Made by a program: the position numbers and the translations under genes. A model generated the notes under the pieces. It ran no database searches, was not told the DNA's origin, and was given only the letters and a program-made list of their open reading frames with translations. From contig JAAAIG010000231.1 of NCBI GenBank assembly GCA_015852425.1, forward strand, positions 1-43,860: 43,860 bases of DNA. The letters run 5' to 3'. Shown piece by piece: positions 1 to 12,700 of the stretch; the first letter of the stretch is position 1, and every line of letters begins with the position of its first letter. Origin of the DNA: Gryganskiella cystojenkinii (taxonomy: Eukaryota > Mortierellomycota > Mortierellomycetes > Mortierellales > Mortierellaceae).

Positions 1-285
1 AAAAAAAAAATTAAAAAAAAAAATATTACTTAGTGTGCGAGGTGTGGAATTGTATAACGTTATGTATCATGCGAGCTAAAAAAAAAAAATAAAGAGAGGG
101 AGAATCAAAGATTTCTCTGAGATGAGGATGTTCAGATAAGCAGTAACAGTGAATCAAGAAGATCATTTCACTTCCTTTCAGCCGCCTGTCCTCCCTGTGT
201 CCCCTTCGAAAGGTAAAAAATGACATGCGCCACTTTTTTTTTTTTTCAAATAAAAAAAAGTAAGGAAAGATTTTGGATCAGTTAC
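1..285 (-). other. Intron (at least its 5' part) of the Uds1-type gene
   Basis: On the minus strand this begins with GTAACT at 285. Possible acceptors followed by short open stretches exist (for example after the T-rich tract ending at 76), but in phase 0 each runs quickly into a stop. No confident coding sequence is seen here. Confidence 0.4.
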
Positions 286-2478
286 CCGCTTAACATTCTC
301 GACTGTCGCTGGGACTAAAATCTCGAATCCTTTGGAATCGACGGCGGCCTGCGAGATCATGATTTGCATCGAAATATCAGCCTCAGAGTCTGGGTCATCA
401 GGGTTGGTCAGATACCGTTGCATTAACGCCATCGCGCTCCGATCTTGGAACCGGTCCAGCAGCGTCAAGCTCGAGGGGCTGGTGGATTTAGGCGAGTGTG
501 CTTGACGGACGGTAGAGTGATGGTGCTGTTGGTGCTTTTGGTGTCGATGCTGTGGGTTATAATGCTGTTTGCCGCCGTTGCTGCCACCAGGGGGTTCCGA
601 TCGAAGAGTGGAATGGTGGCGTTGTTGGGACGGCGAGGATGGAGAATCATACAGTGGAGATCCCTGCACTGCAACAGGGCGAGGTGCCAGAGACTTTTGA
701 GGGATCGAAAGATGATTCGGTGATTGACGTGGTGGCAAATGTGATGCTGTCGACTGCTTCGGACCCGAGACACTGTTCTTAAGATGAGGTCGTCTATCGA
801 ACAGGTTATTCCCATGAGGTCCGCTCACATCCGCTGTACTCGGACCCTTCCGGATCGAGGTGAGATGTTGTGTCTGGATCGACAGACTATCTGCACCAGA
901 AGAGTGTCGCCTACTGCGATAGGGCTCCAAAGTTGTAGCTGTTATGCTTGTTGCCATGGCTGGGCCTATGGAGGGAGATGATGTAGAAATGGAATCGTTG
1001 TTATGAATGAAGAAAGGATGAGGGGATGGTTGAGGACGCTGATAGTTGCTGTTATTCAAAGCTGGTGGTGGTGGCGGGAAATATGGCTGAATATTTGAAG
1101 AGTTTTTGTCCGACTGAAAAGGAAGAGACGAAAAAGGAAGAGGAGTAACAGAGATGGTGGTGGTGTTAACGGAAGAGACATTCGGTGTTAAAGAAATCAA
1201 AGTCGGTTGAGGAGGGTTGGATGCTGAATTGGTCGAGTTTGGTACACTCCAGGGAGCTGTAGATGACGATAAGGGCGATGGAGCTGGCAATGACGATGAC
1301 AGCAAACCACCACCACTGTTGATACTTGAAGGCTGATGGGACAAAGTCGCGTTTAGCCACGGGGAGACGGGATTCAATTGAGCCGGAAAAGTGATCACGG
1401 AGGGACTGGACGAGATATTCGGTCGGGAATTCCTGTTATTATCCTGAAGAAGGTTGCTGAGATGATGGTGCAATGAATCCTCACTTGGGGTTTTGTTGAT
1501 GCCCTTGAGCGAAACACGTTGGCTGGCTGCACTTTGACGTGTACTTTCGTTCTGTGAACCTGCTGTTGCTCCAACGGAAGATGCTGCGAACGGCCCGGAC
1601 CCTGATCCTGTTTCTACTCTGACCCCTGCTGTCGCAGTAAATGTCGCGCCAGATGCCAATGTTGCTGGTGTCGTTGTGAGTGACGATATTCCAGATAAAA
1701 GAAGAGGGGTTTGTCCAAAACTTGGTCCATACTCTGAAAGAGATCCCGTATGATTTTGTTGTTGTTGCTGCTCTTGGGAAGAATATGTTACCGTGTGATT
1801 ATCGCCACGGAGGTCTGAGAGGCTAGGCTGCTGGAGCTGCATTGGCTGCTGGTGATGGTTTTGTTGTTGAAGCTGATATTGGTTTTGATGGTGATGCCGT
1901 AAACTGGCCAAAGAGCCGCGATGCGCGTTGCTACTGCTGCTGTTGTTACTGCTAATGCTCGACTGATACTCCAATGAGGACCGTCCCTCATTGGTCGTCG
2001 CTCCCGAGCCCACGCCTGGTCCTCCTGACAAGGTTGTTGGACTAAGGGCCCTGAGTTGTGGTGAGAGCGGGTGGAGTGACTGCGCGCCATTGTTTGGGTG
2101 AAGTCTGTTCGAGGTCAAGACCTGAGAGTTTGGTAACATTCGTTGGACCGCATCGTCGGCAACGGGGACCTTGATCGAGTCTTCAGAAGAGACTGAGACT
2201 GCTGCTGACGTTGACGCTGGGGAAGCTAGAGGCGCTGCATTTCTGGATACGGGTAGATCCGGGAGAGGTCGTTGAGTGGTTGAACTGCCAGTGGAATACG
2301 TCGATGAGATGCTGTGTGCGCTTGCTCTCCTTTGCTGTTGCTGCTCTGGAACTGGACCTGACGGTGGATCGTTGAACGATCCTGATTCCCCAAAAGAAAA
2401 CCTTGAGGCGATCCAAGAGCGAGCCGAAGGCGGCGCTGATTCTCGTTTCTCCTTCTTCGTGGTTGGAGAGAGCAGCAT
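286..2478 (-). CDS. Uds1 (up-regulated during septation)-type protein, 3' end missing
   Basis: The visible exon encodes 731 residues. Almost all of it is low-complexity and rich in Ser, Gln, His, Asn and Pro, as expected for a disordered scaffold arm. Only the last ~45 residues look globular: a segment LMQRYLTNPDDPDSEADISM is followed by ISQAAVDSKGFEILVPATVE. The latter resembles the start of the fungal Uds1 domain found in proteins linked to septation and polarised growth. The exon stops in phase 0 at a clear donor (GTAACT on the minus strand, 285 downwards), where the domain should continue. I could not find an acceptor inside positions 1-284 that keeps frame, so the rest probably lies beyond the left edge. 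The ATG at 2478 starts MLLSPTTKKEK; the frame is open upstream to 2664, so an earlier exon or start is possible. The family call is moderate; the presence of a gene is fairly sure. Confidence 0.6.
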
Positions 2479-5400
2479 TCGGGGGTCAGGAAGAGGCGAA
2501 GAATTGAAGTACAGAGCCAGGGAAAAGCTCAGAAGACAGTAAACTTTCAAGCCAAAAGCCTGTTTTTGCGAAGAAGAAAAGGGGGATGGTGAGATAGTCA
2601 GATGACAGGACAAATACAGGCCAACGGGATCGACGTTCGGAAAAAGAAAGTTGCAGTACTGCAAGGCGCTGGTGGTGGTGGTGGTGCTGGTGCAGTCGAG
2701 GGACTAAAAGGAGAGCATAAGCCCAAGTGTCTTGGATCAAAGAAATTAAGAGGGGAAGAGAGACAAGGTCAGTAACTGTGGTGGTGTTGGTCAGTCAGTC
2801 AGGCAAAAGACGTAACTTTTTTTTCCTCTTTTTGTCTTTGTCGATTTGCTTTCCTCCCCAGTCCAAGTATGCCTCTGTCACTCCCATTCTTATTGGAATA
2901 AACCTCGATGACATCCTTTCTGTCACCAAACCACACCGAAATGGTATCGAACAGGAAAAAAAATACTCACTAGGTAACAGGGTCCCAGCTCAGCCAAAAC
3001 TGCAGTAAGGTGCCTCTTTAGGTATTCGGACGGAACTAGGATCGAAACGTTAGTAGGGGGGCGCGGAGGAGAGAGACGGGTTAAAAAAAAGTGAGAGATT
3101 CATTTTCAATTCAATGCGCCTCATTTGGGTTTTTTGAATGTCGCATTTCTCTCGATTGTGATCTCATTGAAAAAAGGGGGGTCAAGGAAAGTGAGGGAAC
3201 GGGTCAGCTGGTACAACATGGCTGTTGGGATGAATCGCGTGTCATCACCCAACGCACAGACACGCGACTATGGTCTGCACTCAGTGACTTTTGTTGCCTT
3301 AGTCGGAGTTGACGTGCAGGAGGGGATCAATGCTCATTCATCTTGCAAAAAAAAGGACGCGCGACTTTGGTTTGAGCGACTGCAATTTGATGGCAGACAC
3401 GACGCAGACGCGGCACTACTTTTGTAGGTCGACTCACGTTGAACTGTTGAACTTCAATCCATCATCCATGCTATTTCAATTCATTATTCTGATGGTGTAA
3501 TGGTGTAAAAAAAAAGTAGATGCTTCGTTGAAAGCGGCAAGTCCTCTCCTGTGGCACAGTGTTATGTCCTGGTGCCATCGATAGTGAGCCATCAGCAAGA
3601 TACCTCTCCTAAAAGCCTTCATAAATAGTCTGCTCCTTTGAATAGAAGATCGATCCCTAACAAATACTGTCTGTGGCCAACGCCGCCAAAATATGTTTTG
3701 AGAGCAAAGAAAAAAGAGTGACTTCAAATACTATATGCACGTTTCACAAATCTTTCATTGATTGGCTTGGACTGCGGTGCCAGTGCTTCCGCAACGTGTC
3801 CATGCCTTACACAAAATCGATTCACAAAAGGCGGGAGAAACAGGCAGCGAAAAGACAGGATCCCACGCCAAAAGCATCGCCAAGTACACCCACATCGTTG
3901 CTGGCTAGGTGGGTTCCTTCTTTTCCTTCCTGGCCTTCCATTTCTTGTTTGCTGCGTGCAACTATGTCAGGAAAAAAAGCTCTTTTGGCTGTTGCGGTCC
4001 CTTGTTTGTATCCTGAACAAAGGAAGGAGGAAAAAAGATGACAGCAGGGACTTACCGCTCTAGACTGTCGAGAGGCTTGACCAACGACTTGTCGCGCATA
4101 TTATTTATTTTTGTGTTTTCGTGTAGAAACAGCCAGCGTAGCGACCTTTACACTGAATAGACTACAAGAAATAAAACATCACTCACCGAAGAGTGAAGAT
4201 AAGGATCGCGTTCTCTCTTTGTTCATTAGGATTCTTTTTGCATTGACCAACCCCATAGAAAGAGTTCTTTTGGGGGTACCAGAGAAAAGGAACCGTGAGC
4301 GTTTCGCATATGAAAGAGGGGAATCAACCTTTTTTCTTGTACTATGGCATGGTTTCACGCGCAGAAGGGCGGGTAAACAAAAACAAAGACCTGGTCTCGA
4401 ACACAAGGACAAGAACCTTTTTTTATTTCTTTTTTTGTGCTTGCTGTGTTGCTGAAGGTCATTGTAATCTCGTTTGGGGGCGAATAAAAAAATGGTGTTG
4501 CGAAATCTCTGATGCTCCTCAGCTACAGTACTATTTTTCGAGGACTAACAGTTCGACGTTTCTATTTGACCATGGACACCAACTGCGAGTTGAGCATTTG
4601 AGAACGTGTGTGATATTACTGATTCCCCTTGTAGGCAAGCTTAACTTCAAGGGCGCCACAGATGCTCCTCTTCGATCAAATCAAGGCAGAACAACGAAAA
4701 GAGATTTTTATTTGCTTTTCAGGAACAAAAGGAGGGGAGGCACAACGAAGGACGACGCAGCACCTGCCCACGACAGATGAACAAAGAAAACAAACGACGA
4801 GGGGGTGATTTCCGTCAAAATCGATGCCCTTTTTCTTTTCTGTTGTTGGCGTTTGCTGCTTTGCAACTGATCTAGGGCTCGAATGTGCAACCATGCAATC
4901 AACTACCCTGAGCTCTGCCCTTGCCTTTGCCTCTACACGACAATTGAGAGCAAGAATTGTTCAATCCGTCCAGCCCAAAGCTCGGACTCCACCTGTCACC
5001 ATCGGGACATTTCTGTTGGTCAGAGCGAAAAGGAAGCTCGATGAAGGGAGAACACCAAAGGTGGTGTTTGGGCAACGTTTGCATTTCTTCATGTTCCATG
5101 AATGAGGGTAAGTTGCACTCCGATTGATTCCTTGTGTCCGCCTTTCCCTTGTCTTCGGCAACATCTGTTTCTCTTCCTTCGCTTTTTTCTTTTCTTCGTT
5201 TCCTTGAACTCACGCAAGCTCCTACTTCATTTACCAACGATTCACCTTTCTGACTTGGCACTAAGTATTTTTGACACGCGAACAATCACGCACACGCATC
5301 TAGTGTACTTCGTTCGCCGCCATTCCTTTCGAAAGGAACCCCGTTCGCTGCACAAGAATTTTTTCTCTCTGCTATTTAACGCCCACGGTCCTCTGCCTCT

Positions 5401-5825
5401 CTTTCTCTCTTGTTCATTTTATCACCTTTTTCTCTCTCTCGCAAACAAGCTCCTTCCGTTGACGAGAACCCTTCCCCTCCTTGAATACGGTACCCATTTC
5501 GGATTCAACACTGGCGAGTAAGTGAGAAATAGAGGCACATCGCTCGATACACAAATTAAGGATCCAAAAAGGGCATAAATTGTTCTGTTTGTTCTTGATG
5601 CGCTGTGGCTCAGAAATAAGAGGACTAACAACCTTCTTTCCTTTTTTTCTTTCTGTTTGACCAACTAAGATTCAACTCTCTTCTTTGTTTCTTTCTTTTC
5701 CCCCACCTCTAAATATTTCTTCATTCTTCCGCTCAGACATCCTTTGTACTTCTCTTCATACATCCCAACTCTAGTTTCCAACCCTTGTTTTTTTTTGTAT
5801 TAATCTTCGCCTTTGTCCTTCAACC
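2479..5825. other. Divergent intergenic region, no gene recognised
   Basis: This 3.3 kb stretch separates the start of the minus-strand Uds1-type gene from the start of the plus-strand PH-LRR gene. Open frames here are short, lack any recognisable family and overlap each other on both strands. The right part (about 5110-5820) is strongly pyrimidine-rich on the plus strand, like the leaders of other genes in this window, and probably holds the promoter and 5' leader of the PH-LRR gene. I see no tRNA, repeat family or transposon remnant. Confidence 0.6.
5518..5736 (+). promoter_or_regulatory. Possible 5' UTR intron of the PH-LRR gene
   Basis: A consensus donor GTAAGT lies at 5518. A branch-like ACTAA is near 5664, with AG acceptors after it (near 5670, and TTCCGCTCAG ending at 5736), followed by about 90 bases of pyrimidine-rich leader before the ATG at 5826. 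No coding change would result. Transcript reads are needed to confirm it. Confidence 0.3.
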
Positions 5826-8800
5826 ATGAGCGTAACCATGGCCTCTTCCAATCTGAGATCTCCTCAACACATAAAGCCCCATATCACCAACAGCAACAGC
5901 AACGGTGGTGGCAACGCATACAGTTCCGACGAGCTTCCGACTATCACACCGAACGCTCCTCAACGGCCACCTCGTCAACGACATGGCTCCGTCTCGACCT
6001 CGCCTTCTATGTCAGGCTCACAATATTACCAGCATTACCATCAACAGCATCTTCAACATCAACAGCACCAACAGCAGCAATACCAATACGAACAATATAT
6101 GTCCTCCTCACCACCTTCATCTCGACCTTCTCCAAGATCCTCTCAACCTTCTTCACCTATGACCTTTCAACTCCCACCCTCAGCACTGAGCACGACCCGA
6201 GAAGAATCTTTGCGATCGGGCTCTATCTCCTATCACCCCTCGACCAATGGTGGTTATAACACTCAACCGATTCAGGTGCCTCAGTTGAGTTCATCCTCTT
6301 CCTCGGCAGCATCTTCCTACAGGACCCCTCAGATGACACCCGGTATGAACGGCGGAGGTGGATCTGGCGGACTGGCCATGGCCATGATGCCACCGCTGTC
6401 ACTGCCGGATTCCTTCTTGGATGACCAAGAAGATTATGCAGAGTATTACTCGGATGTGGGGTTCTCAGGGACAGCAACACGTCAGCAGCACCAACTCACC
6501 AACATCCAGACCATGCCCATCTTGCTACAACACCAACAGCTCCACCAGTCGATGGATTATCCACTCTCACCAGCATCGAATAGGAATGGTCAACAAGGAG
6601 GGTTCTTGCCCTCGCCTCATATGACCCCAGCAGTCTCGCCCCTGTCTGATGATTTCCCGTCATTGAGTCTAGGTGAGGAAACGAGAACAAGATGAGTGCA
6701 TAAAAATGAAAATGGTAGTGTTTTTTGTTGATAAGAGTGGGCGAGTTTATGTGTGTGAGTTTGTTTGGGTGTGCCTGATTTTTTCATTGTTTCTCTGTGT
6801 TCTGTTTTTTTTTGGGAGGGGGGAAGTGCAGGGAGCACGCAGACAAAAAAAAAGAATAGCTGGAAAAAGAGAAAGAGGACCCTCCGTCCGCCTTGACCTT
6901 TGAAGCCACGTTCCTCGACGCGCTGCATTGTGTCGATCCACCGCGATGGCAGTCACAAAATTCGATTGCGCCCATTGAATTAATCTTTTTTTTTTTACTT
7001 TCTTCCTCGCCCCTCTTCCCCTTTTTTCTTTCCCTCACCTGATAAACACACGTCCAACGGAAAACCAAACGGATCAATATTTCATTTTTCCTCGACAGAT
7101 GATTCTGTGCCCGCCCGAACCTCGATGGCCCCTCGATTCAACACCGAGTCGATCGCTATGCGGCCCGAAGGATACTACCAGGGACACCCCCATGTGCCCA
7201 TTGATTCCTTCTTCATGCCCAAACAAGAGCAATACCCACCGGATACCTTGCTCCTCTTTGGTGGGACTGCGACTCATTCCGAGGGTGGCATGTTCCGTAA
7301 AGAAGCCAAGGAATATCTCATGCTCACCAACACCTCCCTCCTCAAATACAAAACTATGGAAAAGGCCTCCAAGGTCTTTGGAAACCAATCGGTGTGGTCC
7401 TCCACCACAGGTCACCAAATTCTTACGCCACAACAAACCGCCCAGATCTCGAAGGATAACCGAATCCTCTCCCTCAACTCGGTCGTCGGTGTTCATACCC
7501 ATCAACCCGCTGGTTCGGAACTACAGATTGTTATCGAATACCTGGTCTCCATCTCCTCTCAACCGGCCACGATGCATTTCACCCCTGCTCCGGAACATAT
7601 CGTGACCTGGCTGAAAGAGTTACGACAGGGTTGTAACTATCATGCACCACAGGCCGGTTTGGTGGCCAAAGGAACTCGTCAACGACAGTGGGTTGTGGAG
7701 AAACTCCGGGATGACCATATTGCTCTGCCGCAGAGCGTAGCCGAGAACGATATCACGGCCCTCACCGCCGGAGGGATGTGGCGGGCCTATTTTAAGGTCC
7801 AAAAGATCAAGGGGGTCCCTGTCCAGGAAAATACTAGCACGAACGATTCCAAGGTCCCACTCGAAGGTAAAGTCGTTGTCATCGCGGTCGGCAAGTCCTT
7901 TATTCATGTTTTGCCTCATAATCTCGGCAACGGCAGCACAAAGGATGATTTGAAGGACGAACGAGCTATCCTGCAGTATCCTATTCTTTCCGTCAAAGCG
8001 ATCCAATACCTGGAGCGGGATGATTCCTTCTCAGTTAGTTTCGGAACCGCTCTTCGTCAACGTAAAGTGGTCATGACATTTTCGTCCGCAAGAGCCCGAG
8101 AGATCATTATCGCTATCCGTGCCCGTGTCGAGAGTCTTAGGTGGCTTTATCCTCTTGGTCGCAAGGGTATCGACCTCGCCATGTCCGAGACCTTGGCGAA
8201 GCCGATCCCGGTTCCTTCGAAGGATTATTTGAGCGATCTTGGGTTCGAGGATCTGTTACGGGCTGAGTGTCACGCCATGAACGTCGATCGCAAGACCTAC
8301 AATAATGTCCGAGTTGATGGATTCACGATCAAAGTCGGTAAGACAGGAGAAACACCCGAGGCCCGAAGGGATTATTCCGTCGACGAGATGAAGTGTCTTT
8401 TGAGAGCGCTTCGGTTCAACACCACATTCAAGGAGATCAGTTTCAATAACATCTCTTTTGCAGCCCTCCAAAAGCCCCGGACACTCAAGGATGGCACCAT
8501 CCGGTACGGTCTTCGGCTGGACAAGGAGTTTTATGAACTCGTGATGGGCAATCCTCAAATCCGTCATCTGGACCTTCACAACTGTAGCCTCGACACAAGC
8601 ACGGTGGGGTCAATCGGGCGCGCGATCCGGGATGGGTTCACGGCCGGTCTTCGGCTCGAATACCTGGATCTCTCGGGCAACAATGCCTCGGATGGTGCGG
8701 ATGTCATGACGTTGGCCAAGGGTATTGTCAAGCATGCAGGAACCTTGCATGGGTTCAGCGTCGGTTATTGTCAGATCACAGGAGATGGTATTAACCAGTT

Positions 8801-10242
8801 GATGCATGCGTTCGTCGCCAACCCTGATGTGGCCTCACATGCGCTCGAGACCTTTGGGATCCAGGGCAATGTCGATAGTAAAGTCAACACCTATATTCTC
8901 GACATGTTCCTGAAACACTCGATGCGACTCCAGCAGTTGAACTTGTCGGAGACGTCATGGAGCAAAGCCCCGATCCTGATGGCAGAGGCTTTGACTAACT
9001 GTGGCGGGTTCTTGACCTCGTTGGATCTGAGCGGGATGGCCCTTCACCCGCTGACGTTGGATCAACTCTTGTCCTGGGTCTCTAGCCCGGGATTCCAATC
9101 CATGGATCAACTCAAGGTCGAAGGTTGTGGATTGGACGGAGTCCAGTTTGGAAGTTTGCTGGACGCAATTGGTCAGAGTCGAAACCTGAAGGTAGAAGTC
9201 CTTGCGGGTCGAAACCTACTCTCGGATGGGAATGATCTCCCTGAAAGTCTGGTTGCGGTCTTGACAAGCGGAGATACGGCCACGTCATTGGGTTTACGTC
9301 AGACATGTTGGAGTGAACAATCCCTTCGACAGCTCTTTGTTGCATTGAGCCAGAACTGGACTCTTAAAAAATTGGACCTCAGTTCGGTTTCGTTAGCCTC
9401 GAACCGAGATCCGGACGTGGAGACGTGTCAACTTTTGGGTCAAATGATGAGCTCCAACTCGAGTAGATTGGAGGAATTGTCGATCCGGGGTGAGGAAACG
9501 GCAGATTTGACGTCCAGGATGGGTCGTAACCTGTGGAAGTCGTTCCAAGGCATCGGTCAGAGTCGATACCTGACTCGATTGGATGTCCGACAGAATCGGT
9601 TCAAGGATCAGGGAGCACATGCACTTGCAGAGGCTCTTTGTGTGAATCAGAGTCTAACTTGGTTGGACATGGATGAAAATGATGTAAGTTAATCGTAAGA
9701 GATTGAGGCAGAGCAAAAGAGGAAAGTAACTGAAGAGTTTTTTGTCTGACTTCTTTTCCACTTTTTATATCTTTTTTCAATAGGTAACCATTGAGGGTTT
9801 CAATGCCATCTTATCCTCCTTCCATCCTGGGGGAACAGAGCATGTTCCCACAGGAAGTCGTTTCTACAATAGTACACTCTGTCATTTCGAGGTTCCTGTC
9901 AAGGATGTTGAGAAGCAGACCATGATGTTGAAGGACTCGATGCTGGAGAACTACAAGTCCGAACAAGAGATCCGGTTCATGCTCGCTAACGCGACCGGTA
10001 AAGATGCCCGAGAGTGGAAGGAGCGGTTGGCGCAATGTATCCGGCAACGGAATGTGACTTCCGAGGTTATTGCTCAGATCGATCGGGCCATCAAAGGTAT
10101 CGTCGCAGCCACGGAGCGAAACAAAGCCGCTATGGATGCCGTGATCCGGGACCGTGAGCGGAGACGGGACCGAGAGATCGATCGAGAACGAGAACGAGAA
10201 CGGGATCAGAGTCGCCTTCGCGATAGTCAATACCAAATTTGA
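5826..10242 (+). CDS. Tandem PH-like / leucine-rich-repeat (RNI-type) protein
   Basis: Exons 5826-6672, 7099-9683 and 9784-10242 join in frame to 1296 residues. Residues 1-~325 are disordered (Ser, Gln, His, Pro and Tyr-rich). Two beta-rich stretches resemble PH domains: ~329-455 (FRKEAKEYLMLTNTSLLKYK and a closing helix HIVTWLKELRQ) and ~508-636 (MWRAYFKVQKIKG to IIIAIRARVESLRWLY). About 715-1165 holds ribonuclease-inhibitor-type leucine-rich repeats, for example LEYLDLSGNN, LTSLDLSGMA, LKKLDLSSVS and LTRLDVRQNR. The last ~120 residues are helical and end in an Arg/Glu/Asp tract. The order PH then LRR recalls CARMIL actin regulators and other fungal PH-LRR proteins, which suggests a membrane-linked scaffold role, but no specific orthology is claimed. 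A second frame reading ATG at 5813 is not coding. The gene lies divergent from the Uds1-type gene. Gene model very sure; function uncertain. Confidence 0.9.
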
Positions 10243-11046
10243 AAAATGCGACAAAGATCGACAAACATATAAATTGCACACACATTGTTCGTACCTTTCT
10301 ACATAGTACATTTCGCACACACCATAACCCCAGAGACCATTAGCTTTGTAAATTGATGATACCCTATCATTCACTTTTTTTTGTTTCTAGTGACAAAGAG
10401 CAATTCTATTATTTTCCCTCTCCCTCTCTCTCTTGAACCCCTACCATCGTTAGCATCAACAAGAAAAAATAAACAAACCCAAAAAGGCCAAAGGAATACT
10501 CTTCTTTGATCCCTTGGACCAGCCCAACGTGTCTGTGGATTCATTGGATGGCAGCAAGGTCCACCCACAGTCGCGGCGCTTGGACACAGCCCTGTGTGTG
10601 TTTGTGTTTGCATCTGCCACAAACCTCCTTTTTCATGCCAATTTGCACAACAGAGGGTGGAAACGATGTCATGCAAAACTAAATGGACACACGGACGAGT
10701 ACTGCTGAGCCCAAGTGAGGTGGGCCCTGGCTCGCCGTTTTTTTCACTTTTTTCTTCTTCTTTTCCTTTCTTCACTCACTCTTCCTTCTTCCACCCTTCT
10801 CGCCTCCTCTCCCGAGTCACTTCCTTTATCCGTGTGTACCTGAAAGAAGGTAAAAATAGCAACGAAGGAATTCATTGATTCAGGCTGTGAATTTCATTTT
10901 GAAGAAGCGGACTGTCATGACATCACCTCATTCACCATCAACAAAGGAACCCGGATTCTGACTCTGAACCACTTAAACCTTTTTTTTTTTTTTACTCTTT
11001 TAAAACCGCATTACCTTTCATTTTATTCTAGTCACTATTATTTGTC
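10243..11046. other. Intergenic region between the PH-LRR and eIF4E-family genes
   Basis: These 0.8 kb hold the 3' UTR of the PH-LRR gene on the left. On the right is a strongly pyrimidine-rich stretch (about 10735-10815) and an 18-base-scale T tract near 10980, probably the promoter and leader of the eIF4E-family gene. No gene or structured RNA was recognised. Confidence 0.55.
10468..10473 (+). terminator. Possible poly(A) signal of the PH-LRR gene
   Basis: AATAAA lies 226 bases after the stop codon, in A-rich sequence. It is the first exact match downstream of the gene. Confidence 0.35.
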
Positions 11047-12411
11047 ATGCCACCTTCAGTCGTCTCGCAGCAACAGCAGCAGTTGGGAGGAGTAGGAGGA
11101 GGAGGAACAGTAGGAACAGGAGGAGGGACAGGATCGGGAATGGGAGCAGGGTCCATGGGCATCTCTGGTGGCGCCCTTGGGGGACTCGTAGGAAATGGCG
11201 GGAGTGGTAGTGGTGGTGGTGGATTTGGTCTAGGCGGTGGCGGAAGCTTTGGTGGATTTCAACGCTCCTCGACCCTCGGTCAGAGTCGTTTGAGACCCAA
11301 TTCTCCGCAGCCATTTTCTTCCTCGTCCTTGTCGTCCTCGGCTTCTTCGACCTCGTCGTATTCCACATCGTCTCATAACTCGAGTTCACATTCGAGAACA
11401 GCGACACCTCCTCCCATGACCACGGAAATCAAAGAAGCATTGGCGACTAGAATCCCGTTGAGACGGCATTGGGTCTTTTGGCATGATAGGTATGTTCATC
11501 GTTCTATTTTTTATCATGTTACTGTTTCGTGCTAAAAGTGTCAATCGTCATGTCTGGAAAGGAAAGAACTATTTGTGATGAAGCTAACCTGGTTTTCTTT
11601 CACCCAAACCCATAATGGGCATCATCCTCCCCTCCCGCCCCACCCTCTCAAATTTTGAAACACGTAATAATAGGTACGTTGCCAATGCAACACCTGAACA
11701 ATACACAGATAACCTCAAGCCCATTGCAGACTTGAACTCTGTTCAGGTAAAAAAAAAAAAAAAAGACCCCGATTGCTTCGTTACTGCTAGTCGGACAATA
11801 ACGTAGCAGATCAAACAGTGAGAAAAAGTGGACTTTGTGCCTTGCATCTAACGGATTTCCAACCTGTAAACTAGACGTTCTGGTCCATTTACAACAACAT
11901 TGCTGGTCCTGAGCGATTGACGCTTCGATGCTCACTCCATTTTATGTACCAGGGTGTGAAACCGTTGTGGGAGGATCCCCGAAACGAACACGGCGGTTGT
12001 TGGAAGTTCAGGATAGCTAAAGCTGATGTTGCCGAGGCCTGGCGAGAACTGTTGATGGCGCTTGTGGGCGAACAGTTTGAGGACTCGATTGCACCTGGGG
12101 ATGAGATCCTGGGACTTTCGGTGTCGGCAAGATGGAACTCGGATATCTTTCAGATCTGGAATTTACAATCGAGTCTCAGGGAAGAGAACAACACCGTCAT
12201 GGAGAAGGTTGCCGAGATTCTCAGGGGAATTGAGATCCAATCTCCTTTCTACAAAGGTACCCTCAAAAAAATTGTACTTTTTGTAAAAGGGGGCTGTTTT
12301 TATGCATCTTTCTGGGTGGTTCCCTTCAACTAACTCTCTGTTGTTGCCTTGTTCGGATTTTCATGGCACTGTACAATAGCCCACAAGGATCATGATGACT
12401 TTCAAAAGTAG
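11047..12411 (+). CDS. eIF4E-family mRNA cap-binding protein (eIF4E2/4EHP-like)
   Basis: Exons 11047-11489, 11674-11746, 11875-12256 and 12380-12411 join to 309 residues. Residues 1-~135 are a Gly/Ser-rich disordered arm. The rest is an eIF4E fold that binds the 5' cap of mRNA in the cytoplasm. RRHWVFW (W142, W145) matches the first strand; TFWSIYNNI matches the helix region with the conserved FW; KPLWEDPRNEHGG carries W204-E205, equivalent to the cap-contacting Trp-Glu (human W102/E103); ALVGEQF and DIFQIWN match later conserved blocks. The position equivalent to human W56 is Tyr (Y158), as in 4EHP, whose members usually repress or modulate translation. The last exon is tiny (32 bases) and gives a C-terminus AHKDHDDFQK that aligns with the usual Y-x-x-H segment. 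The start has no in-frame rival upstream. It sits 290 bases before the DHX33-type gene on the same strand. Confidence 0.9.
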
Positions 12412-12587
12412 ACGAGATCCAGCTTTTTGAACGACGAATATCCTGTTTTTGATAAGGGAAGGCGGACAATGGTCCAGGAAAAAAAACTGCCCGTGCGATA
12501 GTCCATTACCTCACTCTTCCTTTCCTCGCGAAAGAAAGGCTTCGCCCAAAAGTGCCATGTCCCTGAACAGAATCTTCAAAAAAAATG

Positions 12588-12593
12588 AATAAA
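12588..12593 (+). terminator. Possible poly(A) signal of the eIF4E-family gene
   Basis: AATAAA lies 177 bases after the stop codon and 108 bases before the start codon of the next gene, so the two transcription units would be nearly contiguous. Confidence 0.35.
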
Positions 12594-12700
12594 AATCGTG
12601 ACTGCTCTAGCGAGCGAAAAAAAGGTGAAACGGTTTCCTTACATGATGCCTGATTCCACTTCTGTCACACGACGTTCACCCATCAACGAACAAAACGACG

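Noticed and set aside
2479..2664. In-frame extension of the Uds1-type gene upstream of 2478
   Set aside because: The added residues are hydrophobic and unlike the rest of the protein, and an acceptor-like CAG lies inside it. It could be leader or intron, so 2478 was preferred.
3205..3247. Minus-strand GTGATGA and CTGA pair resembling a C/D snoRNA
   Set aside because: The boxes are only about 32 bases apart and the terminal stem would be 2 bp.
11571..11580. GTGATGA C-box-like motif in intron 1 of the eIF4E-family gene
   Set aside because: No CTGA D box occurs downstream within the intron.
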